A stretch of DNA of 64,000 bases from the NCBI RefSeq assembly GCF_030012525.1, contig NZ_CP124855.1, positions 310,001 through 374,000 of the forward strand. The letters are read 5' to 3'. Numbering within the stretch: position 1 is the stretch's first letter; every line of letters starts with the position of its first letter. Origin of the DNA: Chryseobacterium gotjawalense. GTDB lineage: Bacteria; Bacteroidota; Bacteroidia; Flavobacteriales; Weeksellaceae. Both the position numbers and the translations under genes were made by a program. Of the stretch, positions 8,623 through 18,236 are shown in pieces. Under the pieces are notes generated by a model that did no database searches, was not told where the DNA came from, and saw only the letters and a list, made by a program, of their open reading frames with translations.

Positions 8623-9835
8623 GAAACTCAATTTTAAACAGCCAAAATATATTTTCCCATTGATTCTTCTGCCAGTTATCCTTTTTCTTGGCTATCAGAC
8701 GACAAATTATTTAGGGAAAGAAAAACAGCCACAGAAAGTAACCCAAGATTTATCCCTTAATCTGGGAGAAACGCAGGATTCTATATTATCGAAAAATGCA
8801 GCCTATGATGATTTTTTCAAAAAAGGAGATGGAAGATCAATGCTTGATGGAATTGACAAAGAAGAAGATAGTCTGCAAAATTATTCTGATAATCTTGACG
8901 ATCACCAAAGAAGATATATCGATTCGCTTAAAACAGTTCGATCACTTAATAATGGAAGTTCAACTGATTTGGGAAAGGGTAGTTACTACAAGCAACAGTC
9001 AAAAATAAATTCTGATGAAAAAGATTTTCAGCGTTCCGCAGAAATGATACGAATGCTGAATAATGAAAGCAATGGACAAGGAAGAAACGCAAACAATTAT
9101 TCCGATTCTCCATCAGGTTTAAATGCTGCAAAACAGGAAAAAGAGAATGATCCGGTGAAGATGTTAAGAAAACAAATGTTGATGATGGATTCTTTGGAAA
9201 AAGCAAAAGATCCGGAATATCAGTCTGCATTGGCTTCTGAAAAGAAGTTGAAAAAGAATAAAGAAAAGATGGCTGCTTTTTTAAACTCAACACTTCGCGT
9301 AAATAAGTCATCATTGAATCCAAGTTTCAATTCAATCTCGAAGAAAAAGGATAACAATTTTATAAAAGCAGTGATTGATGAAAATCTAAAAGGGTATCTC
9401 GGAAGCAGAATCGGTTTTCGACTTTTAGAAGACATCAATGTTGGAAAACATAAAATTACCAAAGGGTCTATTTTATATGGCCAAATATCAGGATTTTCTC
9501 TACAGAGAGTGAATTTGAATGTGATTTCAATTTTAAATAACGGTGAAATTCTGCCCATAAATCTCTCTGTTTTTGACATGGACGGAATGCAGGGATTGTA
9601 TGTTCCACAAAGTGACTTTAGAGAAATGCTCCGAGAAATGGGTGCCAATTCTGTACAGGGAACTCAAATGGATAGCAGTGGAGAAAGCTTTTTTACCAGT
9701 CTTTTTAGCAGTTTATTCAGTTCGACTTCTACAACCATTTCTAACATGATCCGTCAGAACAAAGCAAAACTGAAATACAACTCTTACATCTTCCTTATTA
9801 ATGACAAAGAACTTAAACAAAATGAAAATGATTAA
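8612..9835 (+). CDS. traM: Conjugative transposon protein TraM (VirB10-like)
   Basis: A 407-residue protein with a short cytoplasmic N-terminus, one membrane helix (about residues 15-32), a long low-complexity polar linker (about 40-230) and a C-terminal conserved domain (about 250-360). That domain contains VIDENLKGYLGSRIGFRLLE and KGSILYGQISGFSL, which I recognise as the TraM C-terminal (VirB10-like beta-barrel) domain. VirB10-type proteins span the periplasm and transmit ATPase energy to the outer-membrane pore. The gene overlaps the preceding one by 11 bases and traN by about 14. Confidence 0.9.
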   Translation: MDIKKLNFKQPKYIFPLILLPVILFLGYQTTNYLGKEKQPQKVTQDLSLNLGETQDSILSKNAAYDDFFKKGDGRSMLDGIDKEEDSLQNYSDNLDDHQRRYIDSLKTVRSLNNGSSTDLGKGSYYKQQSKINSDEKDFQRSAEMIRMLNNESNGQGRNANNYSDSPSGLNAAKQEKENDPVKMLRKQMLMMDSLEKAKDPEYQSALASEKKLKKNKEKMAAFLNSTLRVNKSSLNPSFNSISKKKDNNFIKAVIDENLKGYLGSRIGFRLLEDINVGKHKITKGSILYGQISGFSLQRVNLNVISILNNGEILPINLSVFDMDGMQGLYVPQSDFREMLREMGANSVQGTQMDSSGESFFTSLFSSLFSSTSTTISNMIRQNKAKLKYNSYIFLINDKELKQNEND

Positions 9836-10697
9836 AAATACATCGAAAATATTACTTCTTGCATTATCAATTTTTGCAGTAATATCAGTTTCCGCTCAAA
9901 CAGAAATGCCCGAAAAACGAGTAACAGATTTAGCAAAATTAGATATTTCAAATGGAGTAAGTCTCCATATTATTTCGCCAGAACCTATCCAGTTTGTGGA
10001 TTTATCAACAAATAATCTCACTGGTGATTTGCCAGCTGAAAATATCGCGCGAATAAAAATAACCGATGCGAATGGGACGGATTCAACTTCAATTCGTAAA
10101 AATATTGATGTACAAAATTTAGGAGTTATTACCATCGTTTGCCAATCTTTTATGGCTCAGTACAAAGTCAATTATTTAGATTTTAAAAGCAACGCTGTAA
10201 CCAATATCCAAATTCAACCAGTAGATATGCAGCCGCTTGAATATCCTAAAATGGCATTCTCTAATTCGGAACTGCATCGATTCTCTTTAGATATTCTGCG
10301 TAAAAACAAATTAAATAAACCTATTCGAGAAGTAAAAGGTCTCAAACTCACGATGCAGATTAATAATGTTTATGTGGTAAATGATTACATCTTTCTGGAC
10401 ATGACTTTTCTAAATTCTTCCAATTTAGGTTATGATATCGATGCGATTAAATTTTCTGTAGAGGATAAAAAAATCTATAAGGCAACCAATAATCAGAGTA
10501 TCGCCATTGATCCGCTTTTTAAATTATACGATCAAAAACAATTTAAGAAAAGTTACCACAATATTTACGTCTTCAAAAAATTTACTTATCCCAATAGTAA
10601 AGTGATGAAAATTCGACTTTTGGAAGAACAACTCTCTGGGAGAGCCATCGAAATGACCGTGAAATATTCAGACATTTTAAATGCTGATACTTTTTAA
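9822..10697 (+). CDS. traN: Conjugative transposon protein TraN (DUF4138, VirB9-like)
   Basis: I place the start at the ATG at 9822, inside the traM end, because it gives a clean signal peptide (MKMIKNTSKILLLALSIFAV, cleavage near SVSAQ). An in-frame ATG at 9801 would add seven polar residues. The mature part is beta-rich and ends in a typical TraN/DUF4138 region with repeated short strands (NNVYVVNDYIFLDMTFLNSS) and YHNIYVFKKFTYP. TraN is the VirB9-like outer-membrane-associated subunit that pairs with TraM. The adjacent traM-traN order fits the family. Confidence 0.88.
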   Translation: MKMIKNTSKILLLALSIFAVISVSAQTEMPEKRVTDLAKLDISNGVSLHIISPEPIQFVDLSTNNLTGDLPAENIARIKITDANGTDSTSIRKNIDVQNLGVITIVCQSFMAQYKVNYLDFKSNAVTNIQIQPVDMQPLEYPKMAFSNSELHRFSLDILRKNKLNKPIREVKGLKLTMQINNVYVVNDYIFLDMTFLNSSNLGYDIDAIKFSVEDKKIYKATNNQSIAIDPLFKLYDQKQFKKSYHNIYVFKKFTYPNSKVMKIRLLEEQLSGRAIEMTVKYSDILNADTF

Positions 10698-10738
10698 TCT
10701 CTTCAATCTCCAGTCTTATAATCTCTAATCTTTCACTC

Positions 10739-12727
10739 ATGCAAGAGCAACAAAATCAAATTAAGATCTACAGCTTTTTCCAAAAGATGGTTTATTTTAT
10801 CGTCTTATTGGATTGTGCTTCTTTGTTTTTTCTTTCTGCAAATATTCCATTTGTAACTGATCTTCTGACAAAGTTCGCGAAGATGGGTCTTTTTTACCCA
10901 CCTGTAAATGCTAAAATCTGTACAATCATTCTTATTACATTGGTTGCAATAGGAACAAGGGCAAAGAAAAAGATAGATTTAAATATCGGTAAACAAATTC
11001 TGTTACCAATTATCATCGGATTATCATTGATGTTTTCTTCCCTTGTTTTTATTTCTGAAGCTGGAAACAATACTCTTCCGAAAGTAATTCCGCCATTAAA
11101 TCTTTATCAAATTATTTACACACTTTTATCTTTTCTGGGGGCATTGGTAGCGCAAGTTGGTGCAGATAATATTTCAAAATTGATGCAACAGAAAATGGGT
11201 AAAGACCGCTGGAATATTGAAGAAGAAAGTTTTGCTCAAAATCAAGAACTGGTGAAAACTGACACATCGATTAATATTCCTTACCTCTTTCGATTTAATA
11301 AAAAAACCAACAAAGGTTGGATTAACATTAATCCGTTTCGAGGAACGATGGTTATTGGAACGCCTGGATCCGGAAAATCATTTGGAGTTATAAATCCGGC
11401 AATCCGACAAATGATTGATAAGGTTTTTTGTCTTTGTATTTATGATTTCAAGTTTCCTGATTTGGCCAAAATCGCCTACTATCATTATCTCATAAAGAAG
11501 AGAAAGGATTCTAATTATCAACATCAATTTCATGTCATCAATCTGAATGACGTTGAGAAATCCAAAAGAGTTAATCCATTTAAAAAAGAATACATCCGAA
11601 CTTTAGCGGAAGCACAAGAAATGGCAGAATCTATGGTTTCATCTTTACAAAAAGGAGGCTCAAGTTCTGGTGGTGGTTCGGAAGCATTTTTCACTCAATC
11701 TGCGATTAACTTTCTTTCTTCTTGCATCTACTTTTTTGCGACTTTCGAAAATGGGAAGTACTCTGATTTGCCTCATATTCTATCTTTTATGAATAGAAGT
11801 TATAAAGATATTTTCGATACTCTTTTTACCAACGAAGAAATTTATTCCTTGCTTTCACCTTTCAAAACAGCTTATGATAATAAAGCATTTGATCAGTTAG
11901 AAGGACAAGTTGGGACTTTGAAAATTTTCCTTTCCCGTTTGGCTACAAAAGAAAGTTTTTGGGTGTTTTCAGGCGATGAAGTAGAACTGAAAATCACGGA
12001 TAAAGAAAATCCGTCCATCCTAATTTTGGCTTCCGATCCAGGAACACAGGATATTAATTCTGCATTGTATTCATCGGTTTTAAATAGAACATTGCGACTT
12101 ATCAATTCCAAAGATAATTTGCCGGGAGGAATTATCGCAGACGAATTTCCGACCATTTACATTCATAAAATAGACAATATTGTGGCTACTGCAAGAAGCA
12201 ATAAGATTGCCGTCTTACTAGGACTTCAAGAGATTCCGCAGCTTCGTCAGTTCTACAAAAAAGAAGTTGCTGATACGATTTCCGCTATTGTTGGAAATAT
12301 TCTTTCAGGTTCAGCAAGAGATAAAAACACATTGGATTGGATGGAGAAAATGTTTGGGAAAATCAAACAGAAAAGTTTTTCACAATCTATTTCACAACAA
12401 GGAACGACTACCAGTATTAATGAAAAAATGGATTTTATGATTCCTGCAGGTAAAATCGCTGCGCTCAAAACAGGGGAAATGGTCGGGATGATTGCGCAAG
12501 GCGAAGAAAATAACACTGAAGAATATAAAACATCGGCAATCAATGGGAAAATTAATCTTGATATGAAGGCAATTAAAAACGAGGAAAATAATTATGTCCC
12601 GCTGCCAAATTACTATTCATTTATCGACAAAAAAGGAAATGACCGAAAGAAAGAAGTTCTAATGACCAATTTTCGAAAAATAAATAAAGAGGTAGAACTC
12701 ATTGTTAATGAAACGATCACAGCCTAA
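10739..12727 (+). CDS. Type IV coupling protein (VirD4/MobC-like ATPase)
   Basis: A 662-residue protein with four N-terminal membrane helices (residues 10-165) and a cytoplasmic motor domain. Walker A is GTPGSGKS at 207-214 and Walker B ends in D468-E469 (GGIIADEF), followed by a QEIPQLRQFY block typical of the TraG/VirD4 superfamily. This hexameric ATPase delivers the relaxase-DNA complex to the secretion channel; in CTnDOT-type elements the equivalent gene is called mobC and is usually linked to mobilisation genes. Here it follows traN and precedes a peptidoglycan hydrolase. No relaxase is visible in the window. Confidence 0.9.
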   Translation: MQEQQNQIKIYSFFQKMVYFIVLLDCASLFFLSANIPFVTDLLTKFAKMGLFYPPVNAKICTIILITLVAIGTRAKKKIDLNIGKQILLPIIIGLSLMFSSLVFISEAGNNTLPKVIPPLNLYQIIYTLLSFLGALVAQVGADNISKLMQQKMGKDRWNIEEESFAQNQELVKTDTSINIPYLFRFNKKTNKGWININPFRGTMVIGTPGSGKSFGVINPAIRQMIDKVFCLCIYDFKFPDLAKIAYYHYLIKKRKDSNYQHQFHVINLNDVEKSKRVNPFKKEYIRTLAEAQEMAESMVSSLQKGGSSSGGGSEAFFTQSAINFLSSCIYFFATFENGKYSDLPHILSFMNRSYKDIFDTLFTNEEIYSLLSPFKTAYDNKAFDQLEGQVGTLKIFLSRLATKESFWVFSGDEVELKITDKENPSILILASDPGTQDINSALYSSVLNRTLRLINSKDNLPGGIIADEFPTIYIHKIDNIVATARSNKIAVLLGLQEIPQLRQFYKKEVADTISAIVGNILSGSARDKNTLDWMEKMFGKIKQKSFSQSISQQGTTTSINEKMDFMIPAGKIAALKTGEMVGMIAQGEENNTEEYKTSAINGKINLDMKAIKNEENNYVPLPNYYSFIDKKGNDRKKEVLMTNFRKINKEVELIVNETITA

Positions 12728-12731
12728 AATT

Positions 12732-13601
12732 ATGAAACAACAGTTTAAATATAAGGTGACTTTTCTAGTCTTGTTTTGCGGTTCGCTGGCATTTGCACAG
12801 TTCAACACGCTTACCAGAAATTCAATGAAGAAGGATGAAATTTTCCCTAAAAAAGAAGAGATGCAGCAAGTGGGAAAGGACAAAGATGAAAAAGTCAAAG
12901 ATGAAAAAGAGAAAAAGAAAAACATTCGAATAAAATTCTTTAATACTACTTCAAAAGCCAAATTGAAAAGAGAATTGGATTCTTTAAAAACGCTTATGCT
13001 CAAATATAGTCTGTCTAAGAATACAAATGAAAAACTCAATTTCAAAAAGATTGAAGATTCCTTAATACAAATGATGAAAAAAAATATTGAAAATTCAACC
13101 GAAATTAATTCAAGAACATCTATTAAACAATATGATTTTGTTAATGATGATCAACCAAATGCAGTTTCAAAAATATTTATGCCATTGAAAAACGGAATTA
13201 TGGTGACCTCACCTTTTGGAACTCGTATTCATCCCATATTTGGAAAAATGAAAATGCATAATGGTGCTGATTTAAAAGCGAATTATGAAAATGTTCATTC
13301 TGTAATGGATGGAATCATAACGGAAGCAGGATGGGATTCTGGCGGTGGTGGAAATTATATTAAAATCAGACATTCCAATTCCTATGTAACCTCCTATCTC
13401 CATTTATCGCAAATTTATTACAAAGTGGGAGAATATGTAAAAGCCGGATTTATCATCGCGAAAAGTGGAAATTCTGGAAATTCTACTGGAGCACATTTAC
13501 ACTTTTCAGTTACTGAAAATGGAAATTATATAAATCCTATTCGGTTCCTAAATGATCTTATTAAAGCAAACAATTTAATCGCAACCTATTATGCAAACTA
13601 A
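12732..13601 (+). CDS. M23 family peptidoglycan endopeptidase of the transfer operon
   Basis: Starting at the ATG at 12732 (289 residues) gives a good signal peptide (VTFLVLFCGSLAFAQ); the frame is open further upstream to 12702, but that start would place ten polar residues before it. After a Lys/Glu-rich, probably coiled-coil region (about 35-140) comes a LytM-type domain with intact zinc-binding residues: H176 and D180 (HNGAD) and H255/H257 (AHLHF). Such enzymes cut cross-links in peptidoglycan, and in a conjugation operon this one probably opens the wall for the channel, the role of VirB1-type lytic enzymes. It overlaps the next gene by 11 bases. Confidence 0.9.
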   Translation: MKQQFKYKVTFLVLFCGSLAFAQFNTLTRNSMKKDEIFPKKEEMQQVGKDKDEKVKDEKEKKKNIRIKFFNTTSKAKLKRELDSLKTLMLKYSLSKNTNEKLNFKKIEDSLIQMMKKNIENSTEINSRTSIKQYDFVNDDQPNAVSKIFMPLKNGIMVTSPFGTRIHPIFGKMKMHNGADLKANYENVHSVMDGIITEAGWDSGGGGNYIKIRHSNSYVTSYLHLSQIYYKVGEYVKAGFIIAKSGNSGNSTGAHLHFSVTENGNYINPIRFLNDLIKANNLIATYYAN

Positions 13602-14259
13602 CAATTTACCAATTGACGACTTAAAAAAATACGGAATCATCGATGCAGATAACTCTTTTTCAAAAAAACTTTCTGCCAACGATATTCAAAAGTTTTTGCA
13701 GGGATATACCATCGTCGCAGATAACGACAAAAGCAGAGCAACTTTTCAACTTGTTGAAAATAACAGCAGACTGAATGTGATTTTTCTTGAGAGAGATAAG
13801 AGTATTTCTGAAATCCTCACCAACAGTAAAGATAAAATTGAATATTCCAATATTCAAGATTTTTCAAAATCAAATAATGAATTGAATTTTGAGAAAAAAG
13901 CATTTGTAATTGATAAAGAAACCAACAAAGTGGTGGAGTTTGATTTAATCAAAAACGCAAGAGGTGAAACAAACCGCTACAAAATTGAACTTTTAAAACT
14001 GAAAGGTTTTCTTCAGGATAAAATTGATCAATTCCCTGAGATGGCAAAAGAAATAACCAACGATTTAAATATTTTGTCAAAAGAAATCAACACCGTAAAT
14101 GGTGGTTCTCAAAATGAGAGTAATTCTCAAAAACAAGAACAATCAGAAGTTCAACTCAATGTGAATGATCCTGATTTGTATCAAGATGCTAATCGGATAA
14201 GAGAAGAAAAATTCAACCTAGAAGAAAATCAGGAGAAATCAAGAGGTTTCAGAAGATAA
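13591..14259 (+). CDS. Hypothetical ICE protein
   Basis: A 222-residue soluble protein without signal peptide or membrane helix. It starts inside the M23 gene. The N-terminal half looks mixed alpha/beta (DDLKKYGIIDADNSFSKKL, FLQGYTIVADNDKS) and the C-terminal quarter is polar and low complexity (NSQKQEQSEVQLN). Similar proteins accompany DUF3945/JAB-type proteins downstream of coupling-protein genes in Bacteroidetes elements, and the next gene here is of that type. That association is from memory and not tested. Function unknown, probably cytoplasmic. Confidence 0.6.
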   Translation: MQTNNLPIDDLKKYGIIDADNSFSKKLSANDIQKFLQGYTIVADNDKSRATFQLVENNSRLNVIFLERDKSISEILTNSKDKIEYSNIQDFSKSNNELNFEKKAFVIDKETNKVVEFDLIKNARGETNRYKIELLKLKGFLQDKIDQFPEMAKEITNDLNILSKEINTVNGGSQNESNSQKQEQSEVQLNVNDPDLYQDANRIREEKFNLEENQEKSRGFRR

Positions 14260-14294
14260 ATAGTTAAAAATCTCACCATTCTAAAAAATGAAAT

Positions 14295-16454
14295 ATGAGT
14301 ATAACATTAGAAATAGGCAAGTACAGCGAACAAATTAAATCTGTGGGTTTTCAAAAAATGGAATTTTCCGACATCGATGAGGCTATAGCTAATCTCGAAT
14401 TTATGAAAATGGGATTCAATTATTTTAAAACTGGAGAATCTTTGATCGTGAGATTAGAAGAAGGGAAAAAGCCACATCTCATCGATTACGACGCAATTGT
14501 TCCGATCCAAGAAATTAGAAAAGAACTCGAAGATAAATACCACCCCAATTTAACTCAAAATGAAAAAGAAGTTCAATCGATTGCAACAGAAGAAAAAACG
14601 AAAATATCGGCAAACTCAAATTTTATTTTTGAGGAAGATGAAACAACAAGGTATGCAAAAACCTCGTCGGGTGAAAAATTACCTTTTAAATTGTTTAATC
14701 CCCATGAAACTGGTGCCGGATCCAATTTACTACGGGAACCGGAAAATTCTTTGCAATCCAACGATTTTGCATTAGTAGAACGGCGTTTTGCTGAGAATAA
14801 ATCACTTCAACTCTTTGGAAATGAAAAAATCGGAAGTATTGATGATGTTGCATGGCTATTTAAAGCACTGGAAGATGAAGCCGTAGAACATGCTTTTTTA
14901 GTCTATGATTTTGAGGATAAAGGATATTTTGTTCAGCATATTTCTACCGGAACTTTTGATGCAGCATTTGTAGATAATCGGCTTTTGATTGGAAATGTTT
15001 TGGAAGTCAAGCCGAAAGCAATAACTCTAGTTCATAACCATCCGAGCGGAAATTTGAAAGTTTCAAAAGCTGATAAGGATTGTATCATCAAATTAAAAAA
15101 AGCATTAGAAGATTCAAATATAAAGGTCAATAACGGGGTCATTATCAATTTACGAAGTGGAAAGTATGTCGTATTTGATGAGAATGAAACTGAAAATATT
15201 GATATGAAATCAAACCCACAATCTTTTAAAGAAATACAACCGTATTCTTTCAGTAAACAGGTTTTGGTCGAAAATTATCAACCAGTTAAAATAACCAGTT
15301 CAACAGATATTGCAAAATTTATTACGTCACAAAAATTTGGCATATCTGATAAGACAGAATTGCTCGTGCTCAATAATCAGTTGAATATCGTTGGAAAATT
15401 TATTATGCCACCAGATAATCAACTTGATTTTATCATTGGAAAAGTAGCAAAGTTTGGCGGATCAAAATGCATTTTATATGGAAACAATATCACTCCGGAG
15501 CAAGTTAACACCTACAATAAAAAACTTCATTTTTCAGGAATTGAAATTTTAGATGCTATTCTATTCAACAGTGAAAATGGAAGAAAATTGTATGAATCAT
15601 TTGCTGACAGTGGAGTACTTAGAAATCAAAAAGAAATGAATGGTGAAGTACGTGAAGATTCGAGCCTTAATCATTATAAACAAAATCAAAAATCAAAAAT
15701 TATGGAAACACAAAAAGAATTTAACCAAGTAGATTATTTAAGAAATCAATTAAAATACCTTGGTTTTGGTGAGGGAGAAAAACTTCACAAGGATTTAGAA
15801 TCGGGAATGAATTCTGCTGAAAAACAGTTTGAAATTAAAACGAATTCAGACAAAGCATTACCCGGAAATAATGTTGATTTTACCTTAAAATTCAATAAGA
15901 CTGAAAATGATGGGGTTTTTCTAAACTCTTACCACGCAGTTTTAAATAATGAAAAAGGAGAAGGCATTTCTCAAAATTTTACGGTAAATCGGGAAAATAC
16001 TTTCACAGCTAAGGAAGCAGTCAACCTTTTAGAAGGTCGTTCCGTGAAAATAGAATTCATTAATCCGAAAACGGAACAACTGGAACCAGCTTTCGTTAAA
16101 CTAAACTTCGTAGAACCTAAATCGGAAAAAGGAAATTATAACTTCCAGAATTTTTATAAAAATTATGGGGTAGATACCGCACAGATTGTAGAAAAATCAA
16201 ACCTGATTTTTGAAAGACCTGAGCATAAAGAGACCACCATAAAATCCTTGGAAAAAGGAAATGTTGTTAAGGTCAAATTTGAACTGGATGATCATAAAGT
16301 CGAAGGAAAAGCAGTTTTGAATCCTCAATATAAAAATTTATGCCTGTACGATCAGGATATGAACAGGATCAATACGAACAAGCCATTAGAGGGTTTGGAG
16401 AATGACCATGTGCACGAAAAGAAGAACATGAAGGAACAAAGTATTAAGCGATAA
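14295..16454 (+). CDS. JAB (RadC-like MPN+) domain protein of the ICE, DUF3945-like C-terminus
   Basis: A 719-residue protein. The N-terminal 80 residues contain a small alpha/beta domain, and a central RadC-like JAB domain (about 165-300) has the metal-site pattern H247-x-H249-P-S-G...S257-x-x-D260. The C-terminal 250 residues (from about 475) resemble the DUF3945-type repeats of Bacteroidetes mobile elements (FTAKEAVNLLEGRSVKIEF, a block ending in VLNPQYKNLCLYDQ). JAB domains bind zinc and act as isopeptidases in other proteins; RadC-like ones in mobile elements have no settled role. The gene ends about 30 bases before a weak terminator. Confidence 0.8.
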   Translation: MSITLEIGKYSEQIKSVGFQKMEFSDIDEAIANLEFMKMGFNYFKTGESLIVRLEEGKKPHLIDYDAIVPIQEIRKELEDKYHPNLTQNEKEVQSIATEEKTKISANSNFIFEEDETTRYAKTSSGEKLPFKLFNPHETGAGSNLLREPENSLQSNDFALVERRFAENKSLQLFGNEKIGSIDDVAWLFKALEDEAVEHAFLVYDFEDKGYFVQHISTGTFDAAFVDNRLLIGNVLEVKPKAITLVHNHPSGNLKVSKADKDCIIKLKKALEDSNIKVNNGVIINLRSGKYVVFDENETENIDMKSNPQSFKEIQPYSFSKQVLVENYQPVKITSSTDIAKFITSQKFGISDKTELLVLNNQLNIVGKFIMPPDNQLDFIIGKVAKFGGSKCILYGNNITPEQVNTYNKKLHFSGIEILDAILFNSENGRKLYESFADSGVLRNQKEMNGEVREDSSLNHYKQNQKSKIMETQKEFNQVDYLRNQLKYLGFGEGEKLHKDLESGMNSAEKQFEIKTNSDKALPGNNVDFTLKFNKTENDGVFLNSYHAVLNNEKGEGISQNFTVNRENTFTAKEAVNLLEGRSVKIEFINPKTEQLEPAFVKLNFVEPKSEKGNYNFQNFYKNYGVDTAQIVEKSNLIFERPEHKETTIKSLEKGNVVKVKFELDDHKVEGKAVLNPQYKNLCLYDQDMNRINTNKPLEGLENDHVHEKKNMKEQSIKR

Positions 16455-16481
16455 ATCTCACTTACTCATTGCCCTCACGAG

Positions 16482-16520
16482 CGGTAAGTTTTAATCGTAA
16501 AGCTTGCCGTTATATTTTTT
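16482..16520 (+). terminator. Weak intrinsic terminator after the JAB gene
   Basis: A 7-bp stem (CGGTAAG at 16482-16488 with CTTGCCG at 16503-16509, one G-T pair) with a 14-base loop is followed by a T-rich run at 16511-16520. Position after the main transfer operon supports termination; the large loop lowers confidence. Confidence 0.4.
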
Positions 16521-16578
16521 AACAACATTACTTATGAAATCAAATACTCAGGACTACAAAACAGGAAAAAATAAAAAA

Positions 16579-17256
16579 ATGTATAAAGCTGTCATTATTT
16601 TACCCACCATGGTTTTTCTTTTTATAGTAAACGCTTGCCATAAAGAAATCAAATCTGAAAAAGGAGGTATCGATCTTATTTCAAATGTTTATTTTGAAGC
16701 TTCGAAAGGTTTAGACAAAGTACAGAATTTTCATCTTTCGCGGATTAATTATTCGGGAGATACCATCATTGAATTAATTCCTGATCTCACTTTCCCAGAA
16801 ATAACCAATGAAATTTATTATATACAAGATTCTTTATATTATTCATTGGGTAAGGAAAACAGCAGCAGTCTACTGTCTGAAATTTCCAAAAAACAAAAGC
16901 CGGTTTTTATTGAAAAAAAGAATGCAGGCGCTCTTTTTTCAAGAGAATGGATTCCGAACTATCTCCATCGAAAGAATCTAAGTGATACTGTTTTATTTAG
17001 TAAAAAGTACAAAAGATTTGAGGTGATTTCAGCCAAAAGCTTTGCGCGTTATTACATTTATCCTACAGATACGATTTTACCGTATTCTATTTATCAACAT
17101 GCCGAAACTGATTACGGTGGAAGATTAGAAAGGATTGATTCTTACAATAAAGAAAAAGACATTTTCGTAACACTGCAATTGTTGCCTCGAAAAAAGTGGG
17201 ATAATGAGGCTAAAGATATTTTTGAGTTTAATGAGTTTGCAAAAAATAAGAAATAA
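16579..17256 (+). CDS. Lipoprotein of unknown function
   Basis: I choose the ATG at 16579, which gives MYKAVIILPTMVFLFIVNAC, a lipoprotein signal with Cys at residue 20. Upstream in-frame starts (ATG at 16534, TTG at 16504) would put a polar stretch before the signal. The mature part of about 205 residues is rich in Tyr, Lys and Ile and looks beta-rich, without a motif I recognise. It overlaps the following primase remnant by one base (TAATG), so the two were once co-transcribed. A Bacteroidetes lipoprotein of this kind is probably anchored to the outer membrane, but its role in the ICE is unknown. Confidence 0.6.
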   Translation: MYKAVIILPTMVFLFIVNACHKEIKSEKGGIDLISNVYFEASKGLDKVQNFHLSRINYSGDTIIELIPDLTFPEITNEIYYIQDSLYYSLGKENSSSLLSEISKKQKPVFIEKKNAGALFSREWIPNYLHRKNLSDTVLFSKKYKRFEVISAKSFARYYIYPTDTILPYSIYQHAETDYGGRLERIDSYNKEKDIFVTLQLLPRKKWDNEAKDIFEFNEFAKNKK

Positions 17257-17640
17257 TGAATACAAATTCGGCCTATTATTCAGGAGCAAAAATTGAGAAA
17301 ATTTCCAGCCGAATTTCTGTCATTGATTATTTTCTTCATCTTGAAAGAAAAGGTAAAGTCAACTTCGAAAGGAAATCAGGACATAATTACTATTTTAGAA
17401 TGACTGATCATAAATTTTCAGTTTCTGAAAATGGCTTTTATGATTTTAAAAGTGCTGAAGGAGGACAAATAATTAAGCGGTAATGGAAATTGGAGAAATT
17501 AGAGTGGAAAGAGGCTATCAATTTTTTGAAAGATTTTAATGAAACCTTTGTTGAAAAAGTCAGTTCGGCAGAAAGAAAATTATTTACTTTTGAAAATAGA
17601 GATGCATCATTTTCTGAAGTGGTCATTACCAAATCATTTG
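17256..17640 (+). pseudogene. ICE DNA primase (TraP/DnaG-like), N-terminal fragment, disrupted
   Basis: The frame from 17256 encodes a primase N-terminal domain of the type seen in Bacteroidetes elements (ISVIDYFLHLERKGKVNFER, then DHKFSVSENGFYDFKSAEGG). A TAA at 17481-17483 interrupts it. The same frame then continues with LEKLEWKEAINFLKDF, which is what follows in intact homologues as I remember them. Homology ends near 17640, where transposase sequence begins in another frame. The domain lacks the usual zinc-finger cysteines, which is common in this ICE subgroup. The gene has therefore lost its Toprim catalytic part and is not functional. Confidence 0.7.
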
Positions 17641-17650
17641 TTCCAAAGAA

Positions 17651-18236
17651 ATGGATGAAATCCCTTACGAAAAAGATGCATATTATATTTTTGACACAGC
17701 TTACGTGGATTTTTCCAGACTTTATAAAATTCATTCATTGGGTGCGTTTTTCGTGGTAAGAGCAAAAAATAATTTAAAATTCAAGAGAATTTACTCCTTG
17801 AAGTCAGAACGAAAAAACGGCTTAATCTGCGACCATAAAGGAAAACTTGAAGGATTTTATTCTAAAAAAGATTATCCCGAAAAAGTGCGGAGAGTAAAAT
17901 GTTTTGACACAGAAACCGGAAAAATGTTTTGTCTTCCTAACCAACAATTTTGAAATCACAGGGCTGCAAGTAGCGATGCTGTACAAAAATCGTTGGAAGA
18001 TTGAACTTTTTTTCAAGTGGATGAAGCAACATTTGAAGATTAAAACTTTTTGGGAAACTTCCGAAAATGCAGTTCGCATCCAGATACACACCACAATAAT
18101 CACTTATTGTTTGGTTGCAATTGTAGGAAAAGACCTCAAAATTTAACATTCAACTTACGAAATATTACAGATTTTAGGAATCTTCTTATTCGATAAAATC
18201 CCTGTAAGAGCTACTTACAAATATCCAAAGAACTAA
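17651..18236 (+). mobile_element. IS4-family transposase remnant (3' half, frameshifted)
   Basis: Three pieces read as the C-terminal half of an IS4-type DDE transposase. Positions 17651-17929 contain YYIFDTAYVDFSRLYKIHSL, with one catalytic Asp (FDTAYVDF), then a basic block. A frameshift near 17930 leads to a second piece with LYKNRWKIELFFKWMKQHLK, the conserved Y-(2)-R-(3)-E signature region. An in-frame TAA at 18144 is followed by STYEILQILGIFLFDKIP up to the stop at 18234-18236. The 5' half and a recognisable left inverted repeat are missing. The insertion or recombination cut the primase gene and marks the end of the recognisable ICE operon. Confidence 0.85.

Noticed and set aside
17256-17483. 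75-codon ORF as a complete small gene
   Set aside because: The same frame continues with primase-like sequence after the TAA, so it is the front of a broken primase gene.
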